Source: Myotis daubentonii (Eukaryota > Chordata > Mammalia > Chiroptera > Vespertilionidae). Taken from it: a stretch of 64,000 bases of DNA. Positions 23,083-34,954 of this stretch are shown one piece after another. The stretch's first letter is position 1, and each line of letters begins with the position of its first letter. Below the pieces are notes generated by a model, which worked only from the letters and a program-made list of their open reading frames with translations, ran no database searches and was not told the origin of the DNA. The stretch covers positions 38,029,167 to 38,093,166 of the forward strand of contig NC_081850.1 of the NCBI RefSeq assembly GCF_963259705.1. The letters run 5' to 3'. Position numbers and translations under genes: made by a program.

Positions 23083-24389
23083 ACTGGCAAGGAGGGCATG
23101 CACGGCCAACGCTTTATTCGGTAGAACAAAGTCCATTCTCTCAGCAGCGATCACTTCCAGGGCTGAACAGAAACAGGAGTCCTTCAGTGTGTCAAAAGAA
23201 ATCCTGTCTTGATCACGCCACAGGAAACACTGGCTACCATTTATGGAGTGTCTCCTACATGCAGAGTCTAGATAGGAATCTGGACATCTAGACAAGAAAC
23301 CAGGCAATAACAATATGGTGTGGAGAAAACTATGTTGGGAAGTAGAGACTGATGGGAAGCACGAAGCATGGATACCTTATCTGGTCTCTGGGGCCGCTGG
23401 TGGGGATGTTGAAGGTGACTTTCTGTAGGGAAGGAGCTCCAATCTATACTTGAGGGTTGGGTAGGGAGTGTCCCAGGAAACGTTTGTATGTGAGTTGGGG
23501 ACCAAGGGAGTAAGCATGGAACAGTGTCCTTGACAGAGGGAACAGCATGTTTACAAGCCCCTAAGTAAAGATGAACCTGGCACAAAAGACCTATCTGTAT
23601 CAGGATGCCAATTTATTATCCCAGGAAGTGGGAGCAGGACTGTATAAAAGGCTTTCAAATGCACAGAACTCACAGCCGCTACCAAGGGCAGCCATCCGGG
23701 GGCATCACACAGCTGAGAGAGTGATTTAGTATCATACCATCGCATGGAGATCAACTCTATTTTTCTTTTATCCTTATGGACTGTCGAGAAAGGCAAATAG
23801 GGACTATGAGTGTAAGAGGCACAAAGATGAATACTTTCCTTCCATTTATTTCTCTTCCTTTCTGGCCCAGTTAAGTCAAGGATCCACTTGATAGAGATGT
23901 TGTATTAGAAATAATGTTCAGAAAACCTGATAGCAGCCTGTCAAAACCAGTGGCTAGTATTAGCAGGAGGCTCTGAGAAAGGACGGGCCTGCTCCACCCC
24001 CTGCATCCTAAGCTCCCCTTTCCTCACTTGTCATTTCCTGTCCCAGGAAGGACCTCCACCCGTCGCAGGGCAGCAGTTGTGACCTCTCCTTTTTGGGGGG
24101 GAGGGGAGAGGAAATCCACCTGTCTCTCCCTCAGTGGCTTTGTGGTCTTCAGTAGGTCAATAGCTAAGACATTTTAAATCCAGTAAATTGTACATTTTCC
24201 ACCGAGTTTGTCAGTCTTGAAAAATCCAATCTATGGGGACATCTGTAGCTCAGCCTATGTGGGCTGTCCCCAGCCCAGGCCAAGTTCCTCCTTGTTTCTT
24301 CTTCAGCTTGATGGACAGGACTGCCCATCCTCTGACTCTCTTGGGGGCTCGAGGACCTCTTCTCTATGAAAAGTTGCTGGAAAGAACAA
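23083..24389. other. intergenic, nothing recognised
   Basis: No gene model, transposon ends or structured tandem repeat is visible. Confidence 0.45.
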
Positions 24390-24419
24390 CAACAACAACA
24401 CACACACACACACTACACC

Positions 24420-24475
<56 letters not shown>
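24389..24475. repeat. (AAC)n/(AC)n microsatellite
   Basis: ACAACAACAACA changes into AC dinucleotides, is interrupted by TACACCTT, and continues as more than 20 AC units. Confidence 0.97.
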
Positions 24476-24479
<4 letters not shown>

Positions 24480-24798
24480 GTATATTGGTCTCTGAGACAT
24501 AGCTTCCCAGGACATCACCAACCTATGGGGAGCTTTTATTAAATATATCTGGAAAGACTGACAAGCACCCCAGACCAAGAGCCCTTTATTGAATCGTCTG
24601 CTCCAGGCAGACAGCCTCTTATCTTACAGCTTTTTCCTAAACATAATTGTTTCCGAAGGGTCTAGGCTTCACATTTGCATAACTAAAAGGCTGTTCCAAC
24701 GATTGCCCCAGAACAAAGGAATGGTCTCTGCTCAAAGGTGAATTACAGCTTTGACTTCTACAGAAACTTGAACCTGCAGGGAGCTCTGATATTGCAAG

Positions 24799-24799
<1 letters not shown>

Positions 24800-24847
<48 letters not shown>
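24800..24847. repeat. (AC)n microsatellite
   Basis: About 23 uninterrupted AC units. Confidence 0.98.
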
Positions 24848-24850
<3 letters not shown>

Positions 24851-25589
24851 TTACTTAGAAGATATACAGCTCCCAGAAATTCATAAGCCAGAAATAATTT
24901 TTAGGGCAGTTGACTTGAATTATATTTTGTGGGATTTGAATATAAGACATTTTAAGTATATAATTTCAACAGTGAGGAAAAACAAGTATGGCTACAGCCC
25001 TTCTGCTTAACAAATCTGTCTTGGGACCAGTTGCCTTAAATATCCTTAACAATCGCTCTGCACTGTTATTTCAGAAAAATGGAGTGTGTGGTTTGTCCGG
25101 CTCTGCTCAGGGTTGCTTTCTTTCTTTCATTCTCTCTTTTAGTTAAAAAAAAAAAGTTCCACAGTCCTTTCTCTGCAAAATGAAATGTTAAAATTGAAGC
25201 CGCCACTGCATATCTCCAACACAGCCCCCATACAACACAGCCCCTCAGGGGAAACCATGAGACCATGGGACCTGCAGCCTCAGTTTTCGGTTTTCTCCTG
25301 GGTATTTTGGGTCTGCATGTTTAACGATTCCACACCCAAATTCACCTACTTTTCTTGGTTCCTGCCCTCTTGCTGGTCATCTGAGAAGCCATGGCAATGA
25401 GAATAGCTGAACTTCAAAATCGCAGGCCTTGGGGACTCCAGCTGATCACACGGCCAGCCTCAAGCAGATGAAGTATCATAAACTTGCACCTGACAGCATG
25501 GAGGCTAGAGACACTTGGAACTGGCTCAAGATCACAGAGGAGAGGGGCTGCAACCAGGATGTCTGGCTCCTAATATGGTGCCCTTTCCA

Positions 25590-25965
25590 TTAGAACCCAG
25601 TGGTCTAAATCCTTCCTGTGCATAAAAATCACCTGGATAGCAGTGCCTGGCTGGGGACCAGCAGAGCCCTTACCCCCAGCATATTTACACCTAAATTTGG
25701 TTTTGAGCCAAATCCTCTGCCTTCCCCTTCCAGCTAATTTGCTGCCCTTAGTCGTCTTGCACATACAAATTCCCACATAAAAATTCTGGAGTCTGAATGG
25801 TTCCATCCATTAATATTTTGGGCCATTTGTTAAAATGCAGGTTCCCAGGCCCCTTATCCAGAGCGTCGGGGTGGGTGTGGGGGAAGTCAGCGAACCTGCG
25901 TTCTGACACTCTCCCTTAACGGTTCTGTGGTCTGTGGGCCACACTTTGAAAAGCTGCTCCAAAGC
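25590..25965. repeat. MER5-like ancient hAT-Charlie remnants
   Basis: The words CAGTGGTCTAAATCCTTCCT...ATCACCTGG (25597 onward), TTAAAATGCAGGTTCCCAGG and GGGCCACACTTTGAAAAGCT are typical of MER5-group non-autonomous Charlie elements. Boundaries are uncertain and there may be two overlapping copies. Confidence 0.5.
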
Positions 25966-26404
25966 CACCGTATTAAATGAGTCCACTGTGCCTTACTCGG
26001 AGCAATTCTCTTTCCGAACTGTTAGAACTGGAGGCAGGTTGTCAGGGAGCATGCTTTAAGGCGATGCAGCAGCAGCTCCCCCTGTAAGGGGGAATAACCT
26101 CCTGTACCAGCGGGCAGGCTGGTTTCTGAGGAAGGGTGGGAGCTTGTTTGAGGGTGTCCCACACTCCTGAGCAGTAAGGGCTTTGTCTGGGAAGCGTAGA
26201 AAAGGAAGTACAGGGAAGGGAAGGGTTGGTGGACATTTTTCCTTGACGTTTGGCTTTGATCTTGAGGAAAGCTGGCAGTTGGGTCCCATGAAACAGTATA
26301 TTAACAACTATTATTTCCCTGGACTTTCGCCTACATTAATGAAGGGTGGGTCAGTTCTCCCACACATGCTCCCTTACTTTATGTGAAGGGCTTTCTGGAG
26401 GTAT

Positions 26405-26964
26405 AATTCACATGTATCTTTATTGAGATCTAATTCACTCATTTACAGTGTCCAATTCAGTGGTTTTTATTTCTTTATTTTTGTTAATCCTCACCTGAGC
26501 TATTTTTCCATTGACTTTTATGGAGTGTGGAAGGGAGGGGGAGAGACAAGAGAGAAACATCGATGTGAGAGAGACACATCGATTGATTGCCTCCAGCACA
26601 CACCCTGACCAGGGCCAGGTGGAGCCTGCAACCCAGGTATGTGCCCTTGACAGGAATCGGACCCCGGGCCCTTCAGTCCGCGTGCAGATGTGCTATTCAC
26701 TGAGCAAACTGGCTAGGGCTCAGTGGTGTTTAATATATTCACAGAGTTGTGCAATCATCACCGTCGATTTTAGAACATTTTATCACCTCAAAAAGCACCC
26801 TATACCCTTTAGCAATCACCCTTCCCCCATTTAATCTCCCCAGCCTCCCAACCATAAGCAATCATTAATCTACTCTCTGACTCTATTGATTTGTCTATTC
26901 TAGAGGTTTCATATAGGTGGAATTATATAATATGTCGTCGTTTGTGACTGGCTTCTCTTTTACT
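26405..26964 (-). mobile_element. old L1 3' UTR fragment, split by a SINE
   Basis: TTTATTGAGATCTAATTCAC...TCCAATTCAGTGG on the left and CAGTGGTGTTTAATATATTC...ATCACCTCAAAAAG on the right are one old L1 piece. The Ves SINE at 26466-26719 separates them; CAGTGG-type words occur on both sides as the likely target duplication. Confidence 0.8.
26466..26719 (-). mobile_element. Ves-type SINE
   Basis: Reverse-strand head GCCCTAGCCAGTTTGCTCAG, core ATCGATGTGAGAGAGACACA, and tail with TTAATCCTCACCTGAG at the left. This is the older tail variant with the ACCTGAGGAT motif. Confidence 0.9.
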
Positions 26965-26979
26965 TAGCATAATGTTTTT

Positions 26980-27258
26980 TAAATTAAATTTATTGGGGTG
27001 ACATAGATAAGTTTTAAGTGTACAGTGCCATACTACATCATCGGCATCGTGCATGTGTGCTTAACCACGCAGTCTGGTCTCCTTCCATCACCGTATATTT
27101 GACTCCCTTGTCTCTCTTCATCCTCCCCTCAACCCCCTTCCCCTCTCATAACCACCATACCGTTGTCTGTGTCTATGAGTTTGTTTTGTTTGTTTGTTTC
27201 TTGCTTTCTGTTTTATATTCCACACGTGAGTTTCATTGTATGGTTCCTGCCCTGTTCT
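26980..27258 (-). mobile_element. L1 3' UTR fragment upstream of the CpG island
   Basis: TTAAATTTATTGGGGTGACA to TTTCATTGTATGGTTCCTGC, closely parallel to 16870-17150. It ends where the GC-rich region begins, about 700 bp before the ENTREP start codon. A very short piece of the same L1 stretch reappears after exon 1 (28432-28490). Confidence 0.85.
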
Positions 27259-27379
27259 GTTGACTTCGCTCTGCTTACTCAGTCCTCCCTCGAAGCCCGG
27301 AGGCTTGGGTTTTCCCCACCACGTCCACTACAGCCCCATCCTCCCGCCATTCACCTCCTGGTGGGGAAAGTTCAAATCG

Positions 27380-28420
27380 GACTCCCTTCCCATTAAAGGC
27401 TGCTGGGGTCCTTCTTTGGGCCGAACCGGAACAGGGCGGGGGTCCACTGCGCTTCTGCGGGTGGGGACAGACTCTCAGGTTGTCGGCTCCAATGCACGCT
27501 GTCCCGGGCCGCTGCATGGTGGCACTCTCCTAGCCCGAGGGACCTGTTTTAAAATAAGGGAGCTGGGCACCTTACTTGGACCCCAGAGAGCAGGCACCCA
27601 GGGTTAGGTCGCGACCCAAAGGTTGCAGCAGCCCCGCGGCCCCAGTGCAGGGCGCGCTGGGTGTGTGTGGGTGAGCGTGAGCGTGAGCGTGAGAGCGAGC
27701 CCTGCCCGGCCGGTGGGAGGCGGACCCACTTGGTGGCAGGTGGGTGCGGCCGGCGGGTGCCTGGGCAGCGGCAGGGCAGCCGCGGCAGCAGTGGCGGCAG
27801 CAGCAAGTGGTTGGGCTGCGCATTTCCTTCCCTCCCCCTTGGCCCGGCCCCGCGGTGCCCAGTGTGCGGCGCCCGCGGCTGCTGGGTCCTGCGCGCCTCC
27901 CCGCAGCCACGGGCCGCTCCCTTCCCCGCCCGCCCGCCCATGTCCCTGCCCGTGGTGCTCCCGGGCTCCTGCTGCCCGGTGGCCGGGCTCTCAGGCGGGC
28001 CGCAGGCCGGGGGCCCGGGCGCCACGGCCACCGCTGCCCAGGAGCCACCGCTGCCTCCCTTGCGGCCACGCTGGCCCCGGGCCGCGCTGCAGCCCCCGGT
28101 GCGGTCTCGCTGCTCGGCCACCGCCGCCGGGGTGCTGGCCGTGCCGCCCGCGCTCTCCTCCCGCCGGGCCGCCGCCGTCACCCCGAGCTCCGCGCTGCTC
28201 CCCGGCCGTCCACTGCTGTCGCTCGGGCTGCTGCAGCTGATCCTGGGGTGCTGCATGGTGGCACTCAGCTTCGGGGCGCTGTCGCTGAGCAGCTCCCCGC
28301 AGGTGAAGAACTCGTGCCCGTTCTGGGCCGGCTCCTCGGTGAGTGCCGCGCGCGCGCCCCTCTCCCTCTGCAGGGCCCACCCAGGGATGCAGCGGCTCTG
28401 CCGGGTTCCCTCCGCTGTCC
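27380..28420. promoter_or_regulatory. ENTREP1: CpG island, probable ENTREP1 promoter and 5' UTR
   Basis: This is the only long stretch in the window with dense CpG outside transposons; GC content is very high from about 27640 to 28370. I see no clear TATA box, as usual for CpG-island promoters. The transcription start cannot be placed. A GTGAGC hexamer repeats at about 27671-27690, and GCAGCA-rich sequence lies at 27781-27806. A TAA at 27550-27552 closes the coding frame upstream, and no ATG occurs in that frame before 27940. Confidence 0.8.
27940..28338 (+). CDS. ENTREP1: ENTREP/FAM189 family protein, exon 1 (residues 1-133)
   Basis: This first coding exon encodes an N-terminus starting MSLPVVLPGSCCPVAG, a proline/alanine-rich low-complexity region (about residues 20-90), and the first membrane segment (about 91-114, PLLSLGLLQLILGCCMVALS). 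Then comes the family signature SSSPQVKNSCPFWAGSS. The donor TCG|gtgagt (28339) is consensus, in phase 0. The start at 27940 is the first in-frame ATG after a stop at 27550, though its context is weak (C at -3, T at +4). ENTREP1 is described as an endosomal transmembrane adaptor that recruits the E3 ligase ITCH and epsin through C-terminal PPxY-type motifs, promoting CXCR4 endocytosis; that region is not in the window. The paralogue ENTREP2 (FAM189A1) is the main alternative. The compact introns and my memory of the N-terminus favour ENTREP1. Confidence 0.85.
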
Positions 28421-28431
28421 CAGGATTGTTT

Positions 28432-28490
28432 GTCACTTGCTTTCTGTTTTATATTTCACCCATGAGTGAAATTGTATGGTTCCTGTCCAG
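28432..28490 (-). mobile_element. short L1 3' UTR piece just inside intron 1
   Basis: The stretch CTTGCTTTCTGTTTTATATT...GAAATTGTATGGTTCCTG (28437-28487) matches the L1 3' UTR at about 17106-17155 and the one at 27200-27250. It starts and stops abruptly with no A-tail or visible target duplication. Confidence 0.7.
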
Positions 28491-30000
28491 GACCGCAGAT
28501 GGGGAGCACAGCCTCTCTTGCAGGCGAGTTGAAGTTTTTTGGGGAAAAGCCTACAAGAGCATGGAGTTCAGGGATGAATTGGGTTGAACCCGGACAGTGT
28601 CTATTCCTCGCAGGCCAGAGGACTCCCAGCTCTGGGAAAGTGGAAGGATGGGAGTGGGTGGTAGGAAGGTGGGAGGAAAATGGTTAAACTTCTTTGGCCA
28701 CTGAGTGTTTACTTCACACATAACGTCTGTAGGAGGAGGGCAGGGATTTTGACATTTTGTTCACTGATGTATCAACAGTGCCTGCCTGGCACATAGTAGG
28801 TGTGTTTGTAGTGTGGATGCAGTAACAGGTTGACTGAGGCAGGTCACTTATTTTGTTCTCCTTTAAGACGGATACGTGTGAAACATGTCGGGATGAGTGC
28901 AACAGTAATGACAAGGTGTGTAAACTCGTGCTTGCACCTGCTCATTAAAGGAGGGCCCTAAGCCCCCACTCGGTTCCCGGAGCCACACAGGCTGCTGTGC
29001 AGAATTTAATTCTCCAGACCCCAAACCATCATTATGCATGAGCTCGCCAAAGCCCCAGGAGCCGGCATAGGAGCTGGAGATGTCTGCCCCCTCAGGGGCC
29101 TGGCCCTGCCTCCTGGGAAAGGCTGATCTGGGGCAAAGGTGCCGCCTCCATAGTCTGTGGACACTGAGTGGCTACTCTTCCCTGCCGAATAGCAGTTTCA
29201 CAGCTTGCAGGACCTCTGACCTCTTGAGCGTTGCTTGGGGTTGAGAGACTTGGAAACAGGTCTTCATGGGAAGATTGTGGAAGATGAGTGTTTTAAAGTA
29301 AATGACCCTTTTATGAACGAACTAAATGTGAAAGTCTGGCAGTGCCTGTAGTTTTGCCTAAGATCTGCCATGAATGTGTGTTCCGGATGCATAAAAATTG
29401 TCCTTTTGCAGGTCTACCCATACCCAGATTCAAGACCAAATTCCAAGAATATAGGAAGAACTCACTAAACCCAAAATAATTGTTTGAAAAGGACATTAAG
29501 AACCTTGCGTACCTGGAGCCTGGCCTGATATTTTATACTTAAACCGATGCCAGTTTGCTCTCCTTTGAAATACTTGGATGCTGGGTGCTCTTACCTGGCA
29601 CAGCCCACGCTGTGGTTACGAGGTCACAGTCTGTGCATCAGGTAGAAAGGATCCCACGCCTCGCTGAGTGCTCGCTAAACTGCAGGAGGAGGGATTAGGT
29701 CCATTATGCTTTTTAGTCCACATGTCAGACTAACTTCAGCCAAATGGTGGGTGCATTTCATTTCTCTAAATACCATGGGCCAGAAATGAAACCTGCATCC
29801 ATTTTTTTTTAGGGATTTGCTCTTAGTAAAATCATAATCGCTTGTCCTCTCAGATAGCTAGTTTAGGATTATTGGAAACTATTTTTCCCCTTCTAAAATG
29901 AAAACCTGAAGTCGGGTGTGCTACTGTGAATTATTCTAGAGGCAAATGTACTTAGATGTCACCCAAGCCACAGTGGAGTTGATGAAGTATTAAAAAAAAG
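28491..30000. other. intron 1, mostly unrecognised; small L2/MIR-like piece
   Basis: At about 28735-28830, CAACAGTGCCTGCCTGGCACATAGTAGG resembles an ancient L2/MIR-class 3' sequence. Nothing else in the stretch is recognisable. Confidence 0.4.
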
Positions 30001-30002
30001 GG

Positions 30003-30292
30003 CCATGATCTCACTCATTTATGGAATATAATGAACAACATAACCTGATGAACAGAAGCAGAGACAGAGAAGCATTGATCAGACCGTCAAACCTCAGAGG
30101 GAAGGCAGGGGAGGGTGGGGCCAAGGGAGAGAGATCAACCAAAGGACTTGTATGCATGCATTTAAGCATAACCAATGGACACAGACACCAGGGGGGTGAG
30201 GGCATGAGTAGGGGGGTTGTGGGGGGCCAATAGGGCAATAAGGACACATATGTAATACCTTAATCAAAAGAAAAAAATATTTTAAAAAAAGG
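30003..30292 (+). mobile_element. 5'-truncated L1 3' end
   Basis: GGCCATGATCTCACTCATTT, ATGGAATATAATGAACAACA, a G-rich polypurine tract (30097-30125 and 30190-30230), then GACACATATGTAATACCTTA and an A-rich tail. These are the end of L1 ORF2 and its 3' UTR. AAAAAAAGGGCCAT before and AAAAAAAGGCCATC after may be the target duplication. Confidence 0.88.
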
Positions 30293-31029
30293 CCATCAGC
30301 CAGAAGATGAAGGCTCTTCCCTGAGCCTGCTGGCTGGGTATGTCCTTGTCTCCACGACCCAGGAAACCAGATGAGGGAAAGAATCAGTTATTTGGAACTA
30401 AATTCTCTTCTATAGGGACATTTTCCACCCCCTATCTCCCAACTCTACATGCAAACTTGCAGCTGTTCATTATTCTTACTTTGTGTGGCCTGTTTCTGAG
30501 GTTGACCTCAGAATTTGCAAAATGACAGCAGAACCAACAGATGCTGCATCTCCGGAACAGCGGCCTGAGGACGGTATTGGGCACCGTGACTCTCTAGGTG
30601 TTGCAGGAAAAAAGTCTCACCCTCACCGGTAGCATACCTTTTGAATTTATGTATGTGAGAGAGGTGGTGGTGTTTTCTAAACTCTGCATTATGGAAAATT
30701 TTATATTTATTCAAGCACTACACAATGAACCGTCATATATCCTCACCCAGGTCCAACACTAGTTTGGTCTGGGCCTCTTCCTGGACCTGCTGCTGGGTCT
30801 GTGTGTTCTGATAACTGCAGGGGGCTGGGTCTTCCAAGCAGGCGAGGGATCATCTCCATCGTGCTTCCTAGTCCATTTGTCAGATTAACTCCCTATATTG
30901 TTTTGAAGCAAATCTCAGACATTGCATTGTTTCAACTGTAAATATTTCAAGAGGCGTTTATTTTAAAATAGAAAACATAAACAGAATAGAGAGACAGCCT
31001 AGAAGTGACCAGGAAATCTTAAGAACCTC

Positions 31030-31215
31030 TTTCAGTTTTAATCTTTTATTATGAAATTTTAAAATCTCAACAAATATAGAAAAAATAGTTTAATGAGCTT
31101 CCATTTACCCATCACCCACAGCTTCAGTAGCTGTCCACACCCTTTCCCCTTTCTTAACACCCACTGGGTTACTTTAAGGCAAATCCCAGGTATAATTTCA
31201 GCCATTAAATACTTC
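31030..31215. repeat. old L1-type 3' sequence
   Basis: CAACAAATATAGAAAAAATA, CTTCCATTTACCCATCACCC and TAAGGCAAATCCCAGGTATA resemble sequences at 44020-44180 and 52690-52860. All three look like copies of one old L1-derived 3' region. Confidence 0.5.
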
Positions 31216-31339
31216 TGTATGTATTTCCAAAAGAAAAGGACTTAATAGTAAAGTGTAACTAATTTAAAGAGAGCTGAACTAAGGTTTTTATGACAGAAAG
31301 CTTAAAAATTATGACTTGAAGACTGTAGAAGTTTTTTTT

Positions 31340-31617
31340 TTTTTTAACTAACAACTTCATTGGGATACAATTCACATTCCATATGATTCACCCACTTAAT
31401 GTATGCAATTCAGTGATTTTTAGTAAATTCACAGAATTGTACAACCATCATCACAATCAATTTTAGAAAATTTTCATCACCCCCAAAATAAACCCTGCCC
31501 TGGCAGCTCCGTTGGTTAGAGTGTTGTCCCGATATGCCAAGCTTGCCAGTTCAATTTCTGGTCAGGACACATTCAAGAAGCAACTAATGAATGCATAAAT
31601 AAGTTGAACAATGAACT

Positions 31618-31669
<52 letters not shown>

Positions 31670-31965
31670 GTAATAAAAAAAAAGAAAGCTGGAACCTATT
31701 AGTAGTCATTCCCCATTTCCCCTGACACCCTTATTCCTAGAGAACCGCAGATTAATCATGTTCTGTCTCTATGGATTTCTTATTTTGGACATTTAATATA
31801 AAGGGAATCATACAACATGTGAACCTTTGTGACTGGCTTCTTTCACTTAGCGTAATGTTTTCAAGGTTCATCCATATTGTGACATGTATTAGTACTTCAT
31901 TCCTGTTTATTGCCAAATGGGATTCTATTATATGGATATACCACGTTTTGTTTGTCACTAAGAAG
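31340..31965 (-). mobile_element. old L1 3' UTR fragment, split by a SINE
   Basis: CAACTTCATTGGGATACAAT...TTTTCATCACCCCCAAAATA on the left and AACCTATTAGTAGTCATTCC...CACTTAGCGTAATGTTTTCA on the right belong together. They are separated by the SINE at 31493-31683. Confidence 0.82.
31493..31683 (+). mobile_element. Ves-related SINE variant with long (CT)n tail
   Basis: Head CCCTGCCCTGGCAGCTCCGT, core GACACATTCAAGAAGCAACT and AATGCATAAATAAGTTGAAC. This subfamily differs from the main Ves type and recurs at 44995 and 56909. The (CT)n tract at 31620-31664 has about 22 units. Confidence 0.88.
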
Positions 31966-32352
31966 TTTTATTGGCCTGTGAAACTTGGTAGTTGAGTAGC
32001 AGTGCCAACCTACGTCTAAGGTTACTTCAAACCCACGTAGGAACTCAGTAGAAGGATATCCTCATATTTCAAGCTGTGGATGACCATTATGTGCCATAAT
32101 CTGCTGTATCAAACTCAATGGGCAAATCTTTTGGCTTCAGTAAAAATTTTGCTTGCATATTTGATACAAAATTAAATCAAATATATTTATTTAAAAGTTC
32201 TGTTTTGTTAAACATGGCATAGCTCAAGAGTATTTGCTTCATATACACCTCTGTAAGTGATCTCACATTGAGCCTGAGATTTGGAGGCTCCCTTCACTTG
32301 TCTGAACCTTGAAGGTATATTTTATCTATTTTAATATATACTTAAGAATTAG

Positions 32353-32665
<313 letters not shown>

Positions 32666-33574
32666 AAAAAAGAATAAACAGTTCCTATAAAGACTTTTTC
32701 AAAATTTCAGCAGGTTGAAGGGAGTGTTTTTCATGTACTCATTGTTTTTGAACATCCTGTGATCATTTCATTCTTCCTGGTATTCTTGGTTAATGACTCC
32801 ATCTATTATTATTACCAAAGTTCATGAAGCTAAGAGATTAGCCACTTGTAAAAACAATATGAAGTTTGACTCCACGTGGGTGGCAGAGAAACGATCTCGA
32901 TGTCCATGCTCAGGCCACGCTGTCCAGGCACCTGATTTGGGGGACGGTTAGTTAACCTTAGATCCCACTGGGATTAGTGGAGACAGCCTACCACACTATG
33001 TTAGATTTAATGAAAGAGTAGAGATTTGCACTGGTTTAAATCTCCTCCTTCAAAAAACAGAATTCTGGACTCTGATGACATATTTGATCCTTGGGAGATA
33101 TTTTAGGCAAGTGGTAAGGAGTTAGTTATTGTTTTTGATCCTTCTGTGGGAGCCCTAATTTCCTTTCCTATCTGCATACATTCATGTCTCCCTGCTTGGA
33201 GTCACTGACCTGTACTCATGGTCACCCATTCCTTGAGTCTGTGATTCTTGGGTGAGATTCCAGTTCTTTATAAAGAATCAGTCATTGGTGAATCTTAAGG
33301 TTAATCTTTTCTTTAAAAAAAAAATTGAAATGACAAAACATAAAATGAATGAATGATCCAAAGGAGAAACTAATGCAAAAGTTCTGAAGTCTCTAATGGT
33401 TAGACAATGGTAAATACATTTTTTCAGTCATAACTATCAAATGCTACTTTAATAGTTAAGGCATATTTTAAATATAAGTTTTTATGAGTTTTATTGATTT
33501 CTTTAGTCCTTTATTTTACAAGACAGCAGAGTTACATTTATATGTTTTTAAGTTAAAAAAAAATGTTTTTGAGA

Positions 33575-33670
33575 AGTTATTGAGCCTCTTAGCCCCAGTT
33601 ATTCATGTATAAAATGGGTGGGATGATTTTTACCTCAAAATTGATTATGTAAGCATGTAATTAGAAAACA
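33575..33670 (+). repeat. MIR-like ancient SINE fragment
   Basis: AGCCTCTTAGCCCCAGTTATTCATGTATAAAATGGGTGGG parallels the MIR 'cctcagtttcctcatctgtaaaatggg' core; no clear ends. Confidence 0.55.
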
Positions 33671-33849
33671 TTTAGGCCAGTGGTTACCTGTTGCGCATGG
33701 CACCAGGCCTGGCATATATAGAACTTCTACCAATGTTTTTTAAACATCAAGGCAATATTTCATTAAAGTTAGATGAACAGGCCAGATTTTTTGTGGGGCA
33801 TTCTGGTAACCATCATGTATACATTAAAATATCCTGTTGCGTACTTCTT

Positions 33850-34063
33850 TTAAAAAAATATATTTTTATTGATTTCAGAGAGGAAGGGAAAAGGAGAGAT
33901 AGAAACATCAATGATGAGAGAGAATCATTGAGGGGCTGCCTCCTGCATGCGCCCCACTGGGAACCAAGCCCACAACCTGGGCATGTGACCTGACCAGAAA
34001 TCGAACTGATACCTCCTGGTTCATAGGTCGACACTCAACCACTGAGCTACCACGGCCAGGCTT
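33850..34063 (-). mobile_element. Ves-type SINE
   Basis: Reverse-strand head CCTGGCCGTGGTAGCTCAGT, core TCATTGATGTTTCTATCTCT and A-rich tail at left. Internally close to consensus, with a box A variant (GTAGCTCAGTGG). Confidence 0.92.
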
Positions 34064-34463
34064 CCTTAATTTTTTTTAATGAGTCATGCTGGACAGGTAA
34101 GGAAGAACGATGTATACACACACACATTTTTTAAAATTGCCAGTGTAAAAGTCATAACAAGATAGGTTATGAGAGGTTTGATTATTGTGTGCTCATTTAT
34201 AAAGTAAGCATGGGACATTAACAACATGGCTCTTTTTATCTCTGTGTTTATATACAATTTTGATAAACAATCCAGAACATTTTTGCCCTAAGGCATGCTA
34301 GTGGATTAACAAAGAAAAATAGGAAAGTAGATTTATATGCTTTTGATATTAATGATTTGATTTTTAAGTTAAAAAACTAAGACACGTTAACCATATGTGT
34401 CAGGTAATAGTGATTCCTGTCTGGAGTATCAGAATCCTTCTTTGAAAAAATCATTGAGAGAAA

Positions 34464-34475
34464 TGGGGGGGGGGG

Positions 34476-34517
<42 letters not shown>
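34464..34517. repeat. G run plus (GA)n microsatellite
   Basis: A run of about 14 G is followed by GTGA and about 17 GA units. Confidence 0.97.
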
Positions 34518-34519
<2 letters not shown>

Positions 34520-34943
34520 TTTTTTTCCTAAAAGCTACAAGGAACGGGTGCAAGTGAGTAAAACCAAAATTATAATAAATCTCACTCTAATAATATAGAA
34601 ATAATCTGATGCCAGAAAATAGGTTCTTGCCTGTTCATTCAGAGCAAGTTGCATCTTGCATTACATGGAAAGAATGATGATGGAGTTGCCTTTTGCTCTT
34701 GACTTACTCTTTTAGGAAGCACAGAAGTGAATAATGTGTTTAGGGTTCCATGGTCATTTTTGAGTAAGCTTGTCTCCTATTTTTGACTTTTATTTATTTG
34801 TTCATTATCCATTCATTTTTCATGACTCTTGCTATAATTGAGTGCCTTGAGGACCCTTTATGTATTTGAGTGACTATTCACAGATCTAAGACCTCATGAG
34901 ATTGCCAGTGAGCATAAAACACAATTAAACAATGTGGAGAACC

Positions 34944-34954
34944 AAGATGGCGGC
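34944..34954 (-). promoter_or_regulatory. YY1-like site at the HAL1 5' end
   Basis: AAGATGGCGGC, the reverse complement of the YY1 core GCCGCCATCTT, lies about 12 nt from the element's first base. In human L1 a YY1 site at the same place fixes the transcription start. Here it supports a complete 5' end. Confidence 0.65.

Noticed and set aside
24389..24847. Open frames made of Thr-His repeats
   Set aside because: They are translations of the (AC)n microsatellites.
27940..28338. Assignment to ENTREP2 (FAM189A1) instead of ENTREP1
   Set aside because: The family core is shared, so this is not excluded. The short introns and the N-terminus as I remember it favour ENTREP1. Alignment with both paralogues would settle it.
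27549..28436. 295-codon open frame on the minus strand across exon 1
   Set aside because: It mirrors the GC-rich coding exon and CpG island; high GC removes stop codons. It has no family resemblance and the plus strand has conserved family sequence with good splice sites.
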